A stretch of 64,000 nucleotides of DNA from contig NZ_CP126242.1 of NCBI RefSeq assembly GCF_030142045.1, forward strand, positions 2,480,001-2,544,000, written 5' to 3'. Positions within the stretch are counted from its first letter, which is position 1, and the number at the start of each line of letters is the position of its first letter. Below the pieces are notes generated by a model, which saw nothing but the letters and a program-made list of their open reading frames with translations, had not been told where the DNA came from and did no database searches. This document shows positions 23,475 through 31,641 of the stretch, in pieces. A program made the position numbers and the translations under genes. The DNA is from Arthrobacter sp. zg-Y919. GTDB lineage: Bacteria; Actinomycetota; Actinomycetes; Actinomycetales; Micrococcaceae.

Positions 23475-23837
23475 TTAGGCCTCGGGCTGCGGTTCAGCCG
23501 GGGACATCTTCTGCTCGCCACCCGTGGTGTAGGAACCGTTGGTTCCCGTGCCACCTGCAGCGGAAGAACCGGTGGAGGAGCCGGTGGAGCCGGTCGAGCT
23601 GGAGTCCGTCGAGCTGGAGCTGCTGGAACCCGTGACCTTGGACGCGGCGTCCTTGGCGACACCGGTGACCTTGTCCTGCAGGCCCGGAGCCTTGTCCTTG
23701 GCCCATTCGGTGCCGTGGGAAACGGTTTCCTGAACCTTGGGGTCGTTCCAAAGCTGCATCAGCTTTTCGCGGCCGCCCTTGGAACCAGCCAGGTAGCCGA
23801 TACCCGCACCGGCCAAAAATACAAGCTTCTTTACCAT
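23475..23837 (-). CDS. YtxH-like small membrane-anchored protein
   Basis: A 120-residue protein with one N-terminal hydrophobic segment (LVFLAGAGIGYLAGSK), then SKGGREKLMQLWNDPKVQETV typical of YtxH-like and related actinobacterial proteins. It continues as an amphipathic helix (EWAKDKAPGLQDKVTGVAKDAASKV). The last 50 residues are Ser/Gly/Thr-rich low complexity. Ribosome site GGAGAAGAGGA precedes the ATG. Function is unknown; related proteins are often stress-induced. Confidence 0.78.
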   Translation of the reverse strand: MVKKLVFLAGAGIGYLAGSKGGREKLMQLWNDPKVQETVSHGTEWAKDKAPGLQDKVTGVAKDAASKVTGSSSSSSTDSSSTGSTGSSTGSSAAGGTGTNGSYTTGGEQKMSPAEPQPEA

Positions 23838-23929
23838 GGTCGTCCTCTTCTCCTGCCCTTACCGGGCCTTGATAAGTTCTGTCCCCTTGCACCCTACCGT
23901 CCAAAACGGCAGGTTCAACAGTCAGCTTA

Positions 23930-24337
23930 CTATTTGGACCCGGGGTCGAGGAGACGGGACCTGATGAGGAAGCGTTTGCCTTCGGGTGCTTCCACAGAGA
24001 ACCCGCTCCCCCGGCCGGACACCACATCTACGGTCAGGTGTGTGTGCTTCCAGTACCCGAACTGTTCCCGCGACATCCAAAACTCCAGGTCCTCTCCGTC
24101 CAGGTCGAAGACGCCAAGGAGCACATCGGCGTCGCCCGTGAGGAACTCCCCGTGCGGATAACACATGGGAGATGACCCGTCGCAGCAGCCGCCGGACTGG
24201 TGGAACATAAGCCTTCCGTGGGTTTCGCGCAGCCGCAGCAGCAGCGCCAGGGCAACAGGCGTCAGCGCCACCCGGGAAAAATCCTCCCCGGGCAGCGCGG
24301 CAGCCGCTTCCATCCCAGGTGCAAGCGAAGAATCCAT
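23930..24337 (-). CDS. DUF779 protein
   Basis: A 135-residue protein of the DUF779 family. Conserved region: LMFHQSGGCCDGSSPMCYP with paired cysteines, DVLLGVFD, FWMSREQFGYWKHTHLTVDVV, and GSGFSVEAPEG. DUF779 genes are usually found beside acetaldehyde dehydrogenases of the ExaC/AldA type; a role in their maturation or activity is suspected but not shown. Its start overlaps the adhP stop (TGATG), so it is the last gene of the ald-adhP-DUF779 group. Confidence 0.9.
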   Translation of the reverse strand: MDSSLAPGMEAAAALPGEDFSRVALTPVALALLLRLRETHGRLMFHQSGGCCDGSSPMCYPHGEFLTGDADVLLGVFDLDGEDLEFWMSREQFGYWKHTHLTVDVVSGRGSGFSVEAPEGKRFLIRSRLLDPGSK

Positions 24338-25356
24338 CAGTATCCAATCACCACACGGCCGTCTACACGGCCTTCTCGGAGTTCAGTCATCACATCATTG
24401 ATTTCTTCCAGGTTGCGGACGGTGATGTTGGGGTGGATCAGTCCGCGGTCGTAGAAGTCGATCGCCTCCGCCAGGTCCTGGCGGGTACCCACGATCGATC
24501 CCCGGATCGTGAGGCCCTTGAGCACGGTGTCGAAGATCGGGGCCGGGAAGTCCCCCGGCGGCAACCCGACAAAAACAATCGTTCCTCCGCGCCGGGCCAT
24601 GCCGATGGCCTGCCCAAAAGCTGTCGGATGCACCGCGGTGACCAGTATTGCGTGGGCACCGCCGATCTTCTCCTGGATGACCTCGGCGGGGTCCTCGTTG
24701 CGCGCATTGACCACAACCTCGGCCCCGTACCTCTTGGCCAGTTCCAGCTTCTCATCGGCGATGTCCACGGCGGCGACACGCAGTCCCATGGCAATGGCAT
24801 ACTGCACCGCTACGTGGCCCAGGCCGCCTATCCCAGAGATGACCACCCATTGCCCGGGTCGTGCATCGCTGACCTTCAACCCCTTGTAAACCGTGACTCC
24901 GGCGCAGAGGACAGGGGCGATCTCCTGCGGATCGGCCCCTTCCGGGATGCGCGCAGCGAAGCGCGCGTCCACCAGCATGTACTGGCCGAAGGAGCCGTCC
25001 ACGGAATAGCCGCTGTTCTTCTGCTGCTCGCACAGGGTTTCCCAGCCTGTCCGGCAGTACTCGCAGACACCGCAGGCGTAGGCAAGCCAGGCGTTGCCCA
25101 CCATGTCGCCCGGGTGCAGGTCGGTGACCCCCTCACCGACCTGCACCACCTCGCCGACGCCCTCATGCCCCGGAATGAACGGAGGAGTTGGCTTTACGGG
25201 CCAGTCCCCGTCCGCCGCGTGGAGATCCGTATGGCAGACACCCGTGGCCACCAGCTTGACGAGCGCCTGGCCCGGACCTGGTTCAAGCACCGCCATTTCC
25301 TCGATGGAGAGGCCCTCACCGAGACGGTTCACTACTGCTGCCTGCATGCTGGTCAT
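24337..25356 (-). CDS. adhP: Zinc-dependent alcohol dehydrogenase (AdhP type)
   Basis: A 339-residue NAD-dependent medium-chain alcohol dehydrogenase, oxidising ethanol and other primary alcohols or the reverse. The catalytic zinc motif is GVCHTDLHAA near residue 37, GHEGVGEV near 62, and the structural-zinc cysteines lie in CGVCEYCRTGWETLC near 92-106. The Rossmann motif is ISGIGGLGHVAVQYA near residue 175. AGAGGA precedes the ATG. It lies 80 bases downstream of the aldehyde dehydrogenase, so the pair can carry ethanol to acetate. Confidence 0.94.
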   Translation of the reverse strand: MTSMQAAVVNRLGEGLSIEEMAVLEPGPGQALVKLVATGVCHTDLHAADGDWPVKPTPPFIPGHEGVGEVVQVGEGVTDLHPGDMVGNAWLAYACGVCEYCRTGWETLCEQQKNSGYSVDGSFGQYMLVDARFAARIPEGADPQEIAPVLCAGVTVYKGLKVSDARPGQWVVISGIGGLGHVAVQYAIAMGLRVAAVDIADEKLELAKRYGAEVVVNARNEDPAEVIQEKIGGAHAILVTAVHPTAFGQAIGMARRGGTIVFVGLPPGDFPAPIFDTVLKGLTIRGSIVGTRQDLAEAIDFYDRGLIHPNITVRNLEEINDVMTELREGRVDGRVVIGY

Positions 25357-25436
25357 GGGGTCCTCTTTCCATCAAAGGAACTACGGTTCAAGTGGAAGGC
25401 GAGTGACACCCCAGCCTAGGCATGTGCGAAGGCCGC

Positions 25437-26960
25437 TTAGAAGAACCCCTGCTTGTTTTCGGCGTAGCTCACCAGCAGGTTTTTGGTCTGCTGGTAGTGG
25501 TCCAGCATCATCGCGTGGTTTTCGCGCCCGATTCCGGAGGACTTGTAGCCGCCGAACGCGGAATGCGCAGGATAGGCATGGTAGTTGTTCACCCATACCC
25601 GTCCGGCCTGGATGTCCCGCCCCGCCCGGTAGGCGGTGTTGCCGTCCCGGGACCAGACACCTGCGCCCAGTCCGTACAGGGTGTCATTGGCGATCGCCAT
25701 GGCCTCCCCGTAGTCGGAGAAGCGGGTCACGGAGACCACCGGCCCGAAGATCTCCTCCTGGAAGATACGCATGTTGTTGGTGCCTTCAAAAACCGTGGGC
25801 TGGACGTAGAACCCGCCGGCAAGGTCGCCGTCGAAATGCGCGCGCTCGCCGCCGGCAAGGACTTTCGCCCCCTCCTGCCTGCCGATGTCCAGGTAGGAGA
25901 GGACCTTCTCCAACTGGTCGTTGGATGCCTGCGCCCCCACCATGGTGTTCGTATCGAGGGGATTGCCCTGGACCATCAGTGCCGTCCGGGCCAGCGCGTC
26001 CGCCATAAACGAGTCGTACATGGAGTCCTGGATGAGCGCCCGGGACGGGCAGGTGCAGACCTCGCCCTGGTTCAGGGCGAACATGTTGAAGCCTTCGAGG
26101 GCCTTGTCGTAGAACGAGTCGTCGGCGGCAGCGACGTCGGCGAAGAAGATGTTCGGGCTCTTCCCGCCCAGCTCGAGGGTGACCGGAATCAGGTTCTGGC
26201 TGGCGTACTGCATGATGAGCCGGCCCGTGGTGGTCTCCCCCGTGAAGGCGATCTTCCGGATCCGGTTCGAGGATGCCAGCGGCTTGCCCGCTTCCACACC
26301 GAACCCGTTCACGACGTTGAGCACGCCTGCCGGCAGCAGATCCGCGATCAGCTCCATCAACACCAGGATCGACGTCGGCGTCTGCTCCGCAGGCTTCAGC
26401 ACGACGGCGTTGCCGGCCGCGAGCGCCGGAGCCAGCTTCCAGGTGGCCATGAGGATGGGGAAGTTCCACGGAATGATCTGCCCCACCACTCCCAGGGGCT
26501 CGTGGAAGTGGTACGAGGTGGTGTTGTCGTCGATCTGGGAAATGCCGCCTTCCTGGGCCCGGATGGCGCCGGCGAAGTAGCGGAAATGGTCAATCGCCAG
26601 CGGAAGGTCCGCGGCGAGGACTTCCCGGATGGGCTTGCCGTTGTCCCAGGTTTCGGCGACGGCCAGGGTTTCCAGGTTCGCTTCAATGCGGTCCGCGATG
26701 CGGCTGAGGACCAGGGCCCGCTCAGCCACCGATGTCTTACCCCATGCCCCTGCGGCCTTATGTGCGGCGTCCAGGGCCAGATCGATATCGGCCGACGTCC
26801 CACGGGCCACTTCACAGAAGGCCCGCCCATTCACGGGCGAGATGTTTTCGAAGTACTCCCCCTTGACCGGGGCCACCCATTCCCCGCCGATCCAGTTGTC
26901 ATACCGCGGCTTGAACGTGATCAGCGATCCTTGGCTGCCGGGCTGTGCGTAAACGGTCAT
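25437..26960 (-). CDS. Aldehyde dehydrogenase (acetaldehyde dehydrogenase, ExaC/AldB type)
   Basis: A 507-residue NAD(P)-dependent aldehyde dehydrogenase. It begins [26 protein letters not shown], typical of the AldB/ExaC acetaldehyde group. The catalytic Glu lies in [12 protein letters not shown] near residue 263, and the nucleophile Cys in [11 protein letters not shown] near 300. Cofactor-binding [22 protein letters not shown] is near 165. Start 26960 is chosen for AAGGAGC 6-11 bases upstream. An upstream palindromic operator and the AcoR-like regulator gene suggest inducible expression by alcohols or aldehydes. Confidence 0.94.
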   Translation of the reverse strand: MTVYAQPGSQGSLITFKPRYDNWIGGEWVAPVKGEYFENISPVNGRAFCEVARGTSADIDLALDAAHKAAGAWGKTSVAERALVLSRIADRIEANLETLAVAETWDNGKPIREVLAADLPLAIDHFRYFAGAIRAQEGGISQIDDNTTSYHFHEPLGVVGQIIPWNFPILMATWKLAPALAAGNAVVLKPAEQTPTSILVLMELIADLLPAGVLNVVNGFGVEAGKPLASSNRIRKIAFTGETTTGRLIMQYASQNLIPVTLELGGKSPNIFFADVAAADDSFYDKALEGFNMFALNQGEVCTCPSRALIQDSMYDSFMADALARTALMVQGNPLDTNTMVGAQASNDQLEKVLSYLDIGRQEGAKVLAGGERAHFDGDLAGGFYVQPTVFEGTNNMRIFQEEIFGPVVSVTRFSDYGEAMAIANDTLYGLGAGVWSRDGNTAYRAGRDIQAGRVWVNNYHAYPAHSAFGGYKSSGIGRENHAMMLDHYQQTKNLLVSYAENKQGFF

Positions 26961-27021
26961 TTTGCGCTCCTTGTGCGTTCGACGTCGGTGTCGGTTGCGG
27001 ACACCACAGAGGCTACGGAGC

Positions 27022-27042
27022 GCAACGTTGCAACCGGGTTGC
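27022..27042. promoter_or_regulatory. Overlapping palindromes upstream of the aldehyde dehydrogenase gene
   Basis: GCAACGTTGC (27022-27031, perfect) overlaps GCAACCGGGTTGC (27030-27042) by two bases. They lie about 60-80 bases upstream of the aldehyde dehydrogenase ATG and beside the 3' end of the regulator gene. They are candidate binding sites for that regulator. Confidence 0.55.
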
Positions 27043-27058
27043 ACTGGGCGGCAGGCCG

Positions 27059-28459
27059 CTACGCCAGGTCCCGTTCGATCCGTTCCAGGGCGGCGACGAC
27101 GGCGGCCCGGCGAGGCGAACGCGGCGGAAGCACCCGCAAAGCCAGCTGCCAGGCCTCGGCGTCGTGGGCTGCCTCCGGCAGCTGGAGATACTGCAGCAGC
27201 GTGTCTGTGCCGGCGTCGGACAGTATGGCTTCGCGCAGGACGGCCGAAACCTCGGTGCGCAGCCGGACGACGGCGGGGGCCTCCGAGCGGGAAAGCACCG
27301 GTCCGCCGTACGTCCGCAGCGCAAGGCGGTACGCACCCTGTTCGAGGAACCGCAGGACCTGGACGGCGTCCACCGCGAGCGGACGCGCCAACCGGTAGGG
27401 ACGGGAGCGTGGGACAAGCGGTTCAGCCGTTGTCCCTGCGGCCGCGGCTTCCATCAGGTTGCGCAGCCGCACCATCTCGGCCCGCACCGTACCTGCGTGT
27501 GCGTCCGGGTAGGCCAGTGCGGCAAGTTCCTCGGCAGTGAGGCCCCCGGGGTGCAGCGCCAGTACGGCCAGCAGTTCGCCGTGGCGGGCACTCAGTTCCA
27601 CCGCCCTGCCGCCCGTGTGCAGCAGGGCACGGTCCCTGCCCAGCACCTCCAGGTTCTCCGCAAAACCTGGGGTGGGTATCCTCCGGGTACGACGGCGGGA
27701 CGGCTGGGGTGCGCGGTCTCTGCTGCCGGATGCCTGCGGTCTGCGGACTGTGTCCCGGTGTGCCTGCAGGCGCTCGACCTGGAGCCGGGCCTCTGCCGCC
27801 GCGACAGCCGCCCGAACGAGGGCAAGGGTATGCGGCGCCACCGCTTCGGAACCTCCGGTCACGTCCACGACGCCGAGCACTGCACCGGTGTCCGGGTCAT
27901 GGACGGGTACCGCGGTACAGCTCCAGGAGTGCACGAGCCGGCTGAAATGCTCGGGACCCGCGATCTGCACCTCGGATGCGGTGGCGAGGGCCATCCCGGG
28001 GGCACTGGTTCCGACCGTGCGTTCGGACCAGTCCGCGCCGGCCATAAACAACATTCCTTCGGCACGCCGGCGCAGGACCGGATCTCCGTCCACCCACAGC
28101 AGCCGGCCCAGCTCATCCCCTACGGCCACCAGGAGACCGGAATCCTGTCCCGGTTCCACAAGCAGACGGCGGATCACCGGCATTACGGACGAGAGCGGAT
28201 GGGCGGCACGGTGGCGGACCAGGGCGTCGCCGTCGAACACCAACTCAGGACGTGAAATGTCAGGGTCCGGGTGGTGCTGGAGCGAACGCTGCCAGGATTC
28301 CCGCACGGAGGGGCGCAGCCGTTCCAGCCATCCGGTGCCCGCGCCCAGCGATTCGTGCGCCCTTACGGCATTCCGCTGCAGGATGTCCGCAGGTAGCCGC
28401 GGCAGGACGCTGGACTGCCCGGTTCGGGACACAGATTCATTTCGTGCCGCAATGCGCAC
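27059..28459 (-). CDS. AcoR-like GAF-domain regulator lacking the sigma-54 AAA+ domain
   Basis: A 466-residue protein. The N-terminal half matches the sensor part of AcoR-type activators: [15 protein letters not shown] near residue 52, a GAF-like region ([71 protein letters not shown]), then a linker. The usual central AAA+ sigma-54 ATPase is absent, as expected in Actinobacteria, which lack sigma-54. The C-terminal half (about 300-400) has a winged-helix look ([33 protein letters not shown]) like SARP/BTAD-associated HTH units. It probably activates the adjacent aldehyde dehydrogenase gene. GTG start at 28459. Confidence 0.8.
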   Translation of the reverse strand: MRIAARNESVSRTGQSSVLPRLPADILQRNAVRAHESLGAGTGWLERLRPSVRESWQRSLQHHPDPDISRPELVFDGDALVRHRAAHPLSSVMPVIRRLLVEPGQDSGLLVAVGDELGRLLWVDGDPVLRRRAEGMLFMAGADWSERTVGTSAPGMALATASEVQIAGPEHFSRLVHSWSCTAVPVHDPDTGAVLGVVDVTGGSEAVAPHTLALVRAAVAAAEARLQVERLQAHRDTVRRPQASGSRDRAPQPSRRRTRRIPTPGFAENLEVLGRDRALLHTGGRAVELSARHGELLAVLALHPGGLTAEELAALAYPDAHAGTVRAEMVRLRNLMEAAAAGTTAEPLVPRSRPYRLARPLAVDAVQVLRFLEQGAYRLALRTYGGPVLSRSEAPAVVRLRTEVSAVLREAILSDAGTDTLLQYLQLPEAAHDAEAWQLALRVLPPRSPRRAAVVAALERIERDLA

Positions 28460-28599
28460 GGCCCCCGCCTATCCACGCTGATAAACGAACACCGCCCAAT
28501 ACGTCGGACGCTGCCCGGTGAGGGAACACATCATTGCTGGATATGCTCCCACGCGCGGACCGGCGGAGGCCAGAGAAACTGCGGTTTACTTCGGGACTG

Positions 28600-30021
28600 C
28601 TACTCGCCGCGGGAGATGCGGGTCATCTCTTCGCGGTCAACCACCTTCACGCGCTCGCGGACGAGTTCGCCGGTCAGCGGATCAGGGTGGATATAGGAAG
28701 CGCCGAGGCTGCGCTCGTAGGCATCCAGCTTCAGCCAGCCTTCCCAGGTGGTGTACTTGACGCCGCGCTCTTCGAGCAGGTCGATGATCGACGACGGGTC
28801 CGGGTGCGTGGCGGCCGGCAGGTTCAGCCGGTCCTCGAGCAGGAAGCCAATGGTTTCCAGAGCGTCGCCCTTGGTGTGGCCGATCAGGCCCACCGGACCG
28901 CGCTTGATCCAGCCGGTGGTGTAGATGCCCGGCACCGGAGCGCCGTCTTCGTTGATGACGCGGCCGCCCTCATTGGGGATCACGCCGCGCTGATCGTCGT
29001 AGCCCACTTCGGGCAGCTCGGAGCCGAAGTAGCCGATGGCCCGGTAAACAGCCTGGACGGGGTAGTCCACGATTTCACCCGTACCGCGGACGTTACCGGT
29101 TCCGTCCAGCTCCGTGCGCTCGAACTTCATGCCGGCGACCTTGCCCGGATCAGCGGGATCCTCGTAGATCTCGACCGGGCTGTGCAGGAAGTGCAGGTGC
29201 AGGCGGCGCGATGCTCCGGTGTCCTGTTCCTCCACCAGCCAGTTGGTGAGGGTGTTGACCATGGTCTTGGTCTGGTTGTTGGTGCGGATCTGCTCGTCGG
29301 AGCCCTCGTCAAATTCGAAGTCCTCGGGGTAGAGGACAATGTCGACATCGCGGGAATGCGAGAGTTCGCGCAGTTCCAACGGAGTGAACTTCACCTGGGC
29401 CGGGCCGCGCCGGCCGAAGATGTGCACGTCGGTGACGGGGGACTTCTTCAGGCCCTCATAGACGTTGGTCGGGATCTCCGTGGTGAGCAGGTCGTCGGCG
29501 TGCTTGGAGAGGATGCGTGCGACGTCGAGGGCCACGTTGCCGTTGCCGATCACTGCAACTTCCTTGGCATCCAGCGGCCATTCCCGCGGGACGTCCGGGT
29601 GGCCGTCATACCAGGACACAAATTCCGCACCGCCGAAGGAGCCCTCGAGCTCCACTCCGGGGACGTTCAACGGGGCATCCTTGATGGCTCCCGTGGCGAA
29701 GATGATGGCGTCGTAGAAGTGGCGGAAGTCCGCCAGCGTCAGATCGCGGCCGTAGTTGACGTTGCCCAGGAAACGGATGTCTCCGCGGTCCAGGACCTTG
29801 TGCAGGGCGTTGACGATGCCCTTGATCCGCGGGTGGTCGGGGGCCACTCCGTAGCGGATCAGGCCGTAGGGGGCCGGGTACTGGTCAAACAGGTCAATGC
29901 TGACCTCGAAGTCCCGCTCGGCTTTGGTAAGGATGTCGGCGGCGTAAACACCGGCGGGGCCTGCACCGATAATGGCGACCCTCAAAGGACGCTGGGCGCT
30001 GTCCGCGGCAGGGTTAGTCAC
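28600..30021 (-). CDS. fprA: Ferredoxin/adrenodoxin-type NADP+ reductase (FprA)
   Basis: A 473-residue FAD enzyme of the adrenodoxin-reductase group, like mycobacterial FprA. It passes electrons between NADPH and ferredoxins. The FAD motif VAIIGAGPAGVYAADIL is at residues 15-31, followed by DLFDQYPAPYGLIRYGVAPDHPRIKG. The NADPH-binding motif is VIGNGNVALDVARIL near 153. The late motif GWIKRGPVGLIGHTKGDALET lies near 375. GTG start at 30021 has AGAAGGA about 8 bases upstream. No ferredoxin gene is beside it. Confidence 0.94.
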   Translation of the reverse strand: MTNPAADSAQRPLRVAIIGAGPAGVYAADILTKAERDFEVSIDLFDQYPAPYGLIRYGVAPDHPRIKGIVNALHKVLDRGDIRFLGNVNYGRDLTLADFRHFYDAIIFATGAIKDAPLNVPGVELEGSFGGAEFVSWYDGHPDVPREWPLDAKEVAVIGNGNVALDVARILSKHADDLLTTEIPTNVYEGLKKSPVTDVHIFGRRGPAQVKFTPLELRELSHSRDVDIVLYPEDFEFDEGSDEQIRTNNQTKTMVNTLTNWLVEEQDTGASRRLHLHFLHSPVEIYEDPADPGKVAGMKFERTELDGTGNVRGTGEIVDYPVQAVYRAIGYFGSELPEVGYDDQRGVIPNEGGRVINEDGAPVPGIYTTGWIKRGPVGLIGHTKGDALETIGFLLEDRLNLPAATHPDPSSIIDLLEERGVKYTTWEGWLKLDAYERSLGASYIHPDPLTGELVRERVKVVDREEMTRISRGE

Positions 30022-30130
30022 TGATAGTCCTTCTTCTCTTCTGAGCTCTAGGGTGCGTAATTAACACACAGTTGTTTATTCTAAATGCCGGGTTCGCCCG
30101 TCGTCTAAACGGCACCGGAAAGCCTTCCGG

Positions 30131-31204
30131 GTGAGGTGCGGGAATACGCTCCGGGAAACGTGCGTTAAGCCCTGCGTGCCTTTCTCAAAGCCCGTCCCCG
30201 CCCTGCGCGCCGTACCTACCGCATCGCCGGACGCCGGCGTCGTCGATTCCCCGAGTCCATCCGGATCTGCCGCCCCCACACAGGGGACCGGCCGTGAGAA
30301 CCTGCCCGGCATTCTCTTTGGGATCGGCGCCTATGGCCTGTGGGGCCTTCTCCCCCTGTACTTCATGGTCCTCAAACCGGCCGGCGCGGTGGAGATCGTT
30401 GCCAACCGCGTGGTCTGGTCGCTGGTGTTCTGTGCAATCCTGCTGACCGTCATGCGCGCCTGGAAGCCCATGCTTGCTGCGGGACGGAACCCGCGGACCG
30501 TCGCAACCCTCGCCGGGGCGGCCCTCCTCATTGCGGTCAACTGGTTGACGTACTCCTGGGCCGTGCTGAACGAACATGCGGTGGAGGCAGCCCTGGGGTA
30601 CTTCATCAACCCCCTTGTCTCTGTTTTGCTGGGCGTACTGGTACTCAAGGAAAAGCTTCGTCCGCTGCAGTGGGCCGCCATGGCCGTTGGGTTCATCGCG
30701 GTCCTGGTCCTTGCCGTGGCCTACGGAACCGTGCCGTGGGTTGCCCTGGCCCTGGCCTTCAGCTTCGGGTTTTACGGCCTGGTGAAGAAGGGCGTCGGCT
30801 CCCGCGTGGATGCTGTTTCCAGCCTGACAATTGAAACGGCGGTCCTCACCCCGATCGCCGTGGGCGTGATGATCTGGCTTTCCATGACCGGTGCTGCCAC
30901 CCTGACCACCAACGGTGCCGGGCATCTTTGGCTGCTGGTGGCCTCGGGCGTCATCACCGCCGTGCCGCTGATCTTCTTCGGTGCGGCTGCCCGCCGGCTT
31001 CCGCTGTCCACGGTGGGCTTGCTGCAGTACCTGGCGCCCACCCTTCAGTTCATCCTGGCCCTTACGGTCTTCAAGGAAGCCATGCCGCCGGAGCGTTGGG
31101 CGGGCTTCGGCCTGGTCTGGGTGGCGCTGGTGATGCTGACCATCGATATGATCGGCGGCCCCCGCCGCAACCGCAGGCTTCGGGCTGCCGCTGCTGTTTC
31201 GTAG
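30131..31204 (+). CDS. rarD: RarD-type EamA/DMT-family transporter
   Basis: An integral membrane permease of the drug/metabolite transporter superfamily with about ten helices. The start of the fold, GILFGIGAYGLWGLLPLYFMVLKPAGAVEIVANRVVWSL, is characteristic of RarD. LGYFINPLVSVLLGVLVLKEKLRP and LPLSTVGLLQYLAPTLQFIL are also standard. The frame from GTG 30131 encodes 357 residues, some 50 more than usual RarD. The true start may be the internal GTG at 30176 or later; no ribosome site decides it. Substrate unknown. Confidence 0.88.
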   Translation: MRCGNTLRETCVKPCVPFSKPVPALRAVPTASPDAGVVDSPSPSGSAAPTQGTGRENLPGILFGIGAYGLWGLLPLYFMVLKPAGAVEIVANRVVWSLVFCAILLTVMRAWKPMLAAGRNPRTVATLAGAALLIAVNWLTYSWAVLNEHAVEAALGYFINPLVSVLLGVLVLKEKLRPLQWAAMAVGFIAVLVLAVAYGTVPWVALALAFSFGFYGLVKKGVGSRVDAVSSLTIETAVLTPIAVGVMIWLSMTGAATLTTNGAGHLWLLVASGVITAVPLIFFGAAARRLPLSTVGLLQYLAPTLQFILALTVFKEAMPPERWAGFGLVWVALVMLTIDMIGGPRRNRRLRAAAAVS

Positions 31205-31641
31205 GGGCATCTAGGACGGTGCTGTTTCTGGGGATTCCTAGGGTTCTGTTTCCTGGGGTTCCGCCGTGGCTCGTTGCTGCCGCGGGCCTCCCCATGCCCC
31301 GCGGCCATCAACTGCGTCCGGCGCCCGCATGCCCTCCGGCACGTCCGCTGATGGCCACCTCTGGCCGGGTTTCCCGGATTTCTCCTCCACTGCCAATGCC
31401 GGCTCCGGGCGTCCGGCTCCGCGTGCCCCGCGGCTGATGGCCTCCTCTGGCGGTTTCCCGGACTTGTCCTCCACCGCCGGCTCCGGGCGTCCGGCATCGC
31501 ATGCCCCGCGGTGATGGCCTCCTCTGGCGGTTTCCCGGACTTGTCCTCCACCGCCAGCGCCGGCTCCGGGCGTCCGGCTTGTTATCCCCACCCCTTAGGC
31601 CGCTCCACTTGAGTGATGGTTCGCGGCGGGAGAATTGGTCC
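31205..31641. other. Repeat-filled intergenic region
   Basis: A 437-bp spacer between rarD and the DUF222 gene. Minus-strand open frames here follow the repeat and encode only low-complexity Gly/Pro/Arg sequence, so no gene is called. The 31290-31577 repeat takes up most of it. The last 60 bases hold the DUF222 promoter and ribosome site (GGGAG). Confidence 0.6.
31290..31577. repeat. Tandem repeat of about 80 bp, three clear copies plus a decayed one
   Basis: The segment GCCGGCTCCGGGCGTCCGGC starts at 31398, 31476 and 31559 (spacing 78 and 83). Between the starts are TGCCCCGCGG, TGATGGCCTCCTCTGGCGG and TTTCCCGGACTTGTCCTCC. A more diverged copy begins near 31290. The repeat is intergenic and GC-rich. 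Confidence 0.85.

Noticed and set aside
23069..23662. Minus-strand frame across the spacer upstream of DUF4193
   Set aside because: It is Pro/Arg-rich, runs through the YtxH-like gene terminator and has no family likeness.
31045..31591. Minus-strand open frames over the intergenic repeat
   Set aside because: They encode only repeated Gly/Pro/Arg sequence, have no ribosome sites and overlap each other.
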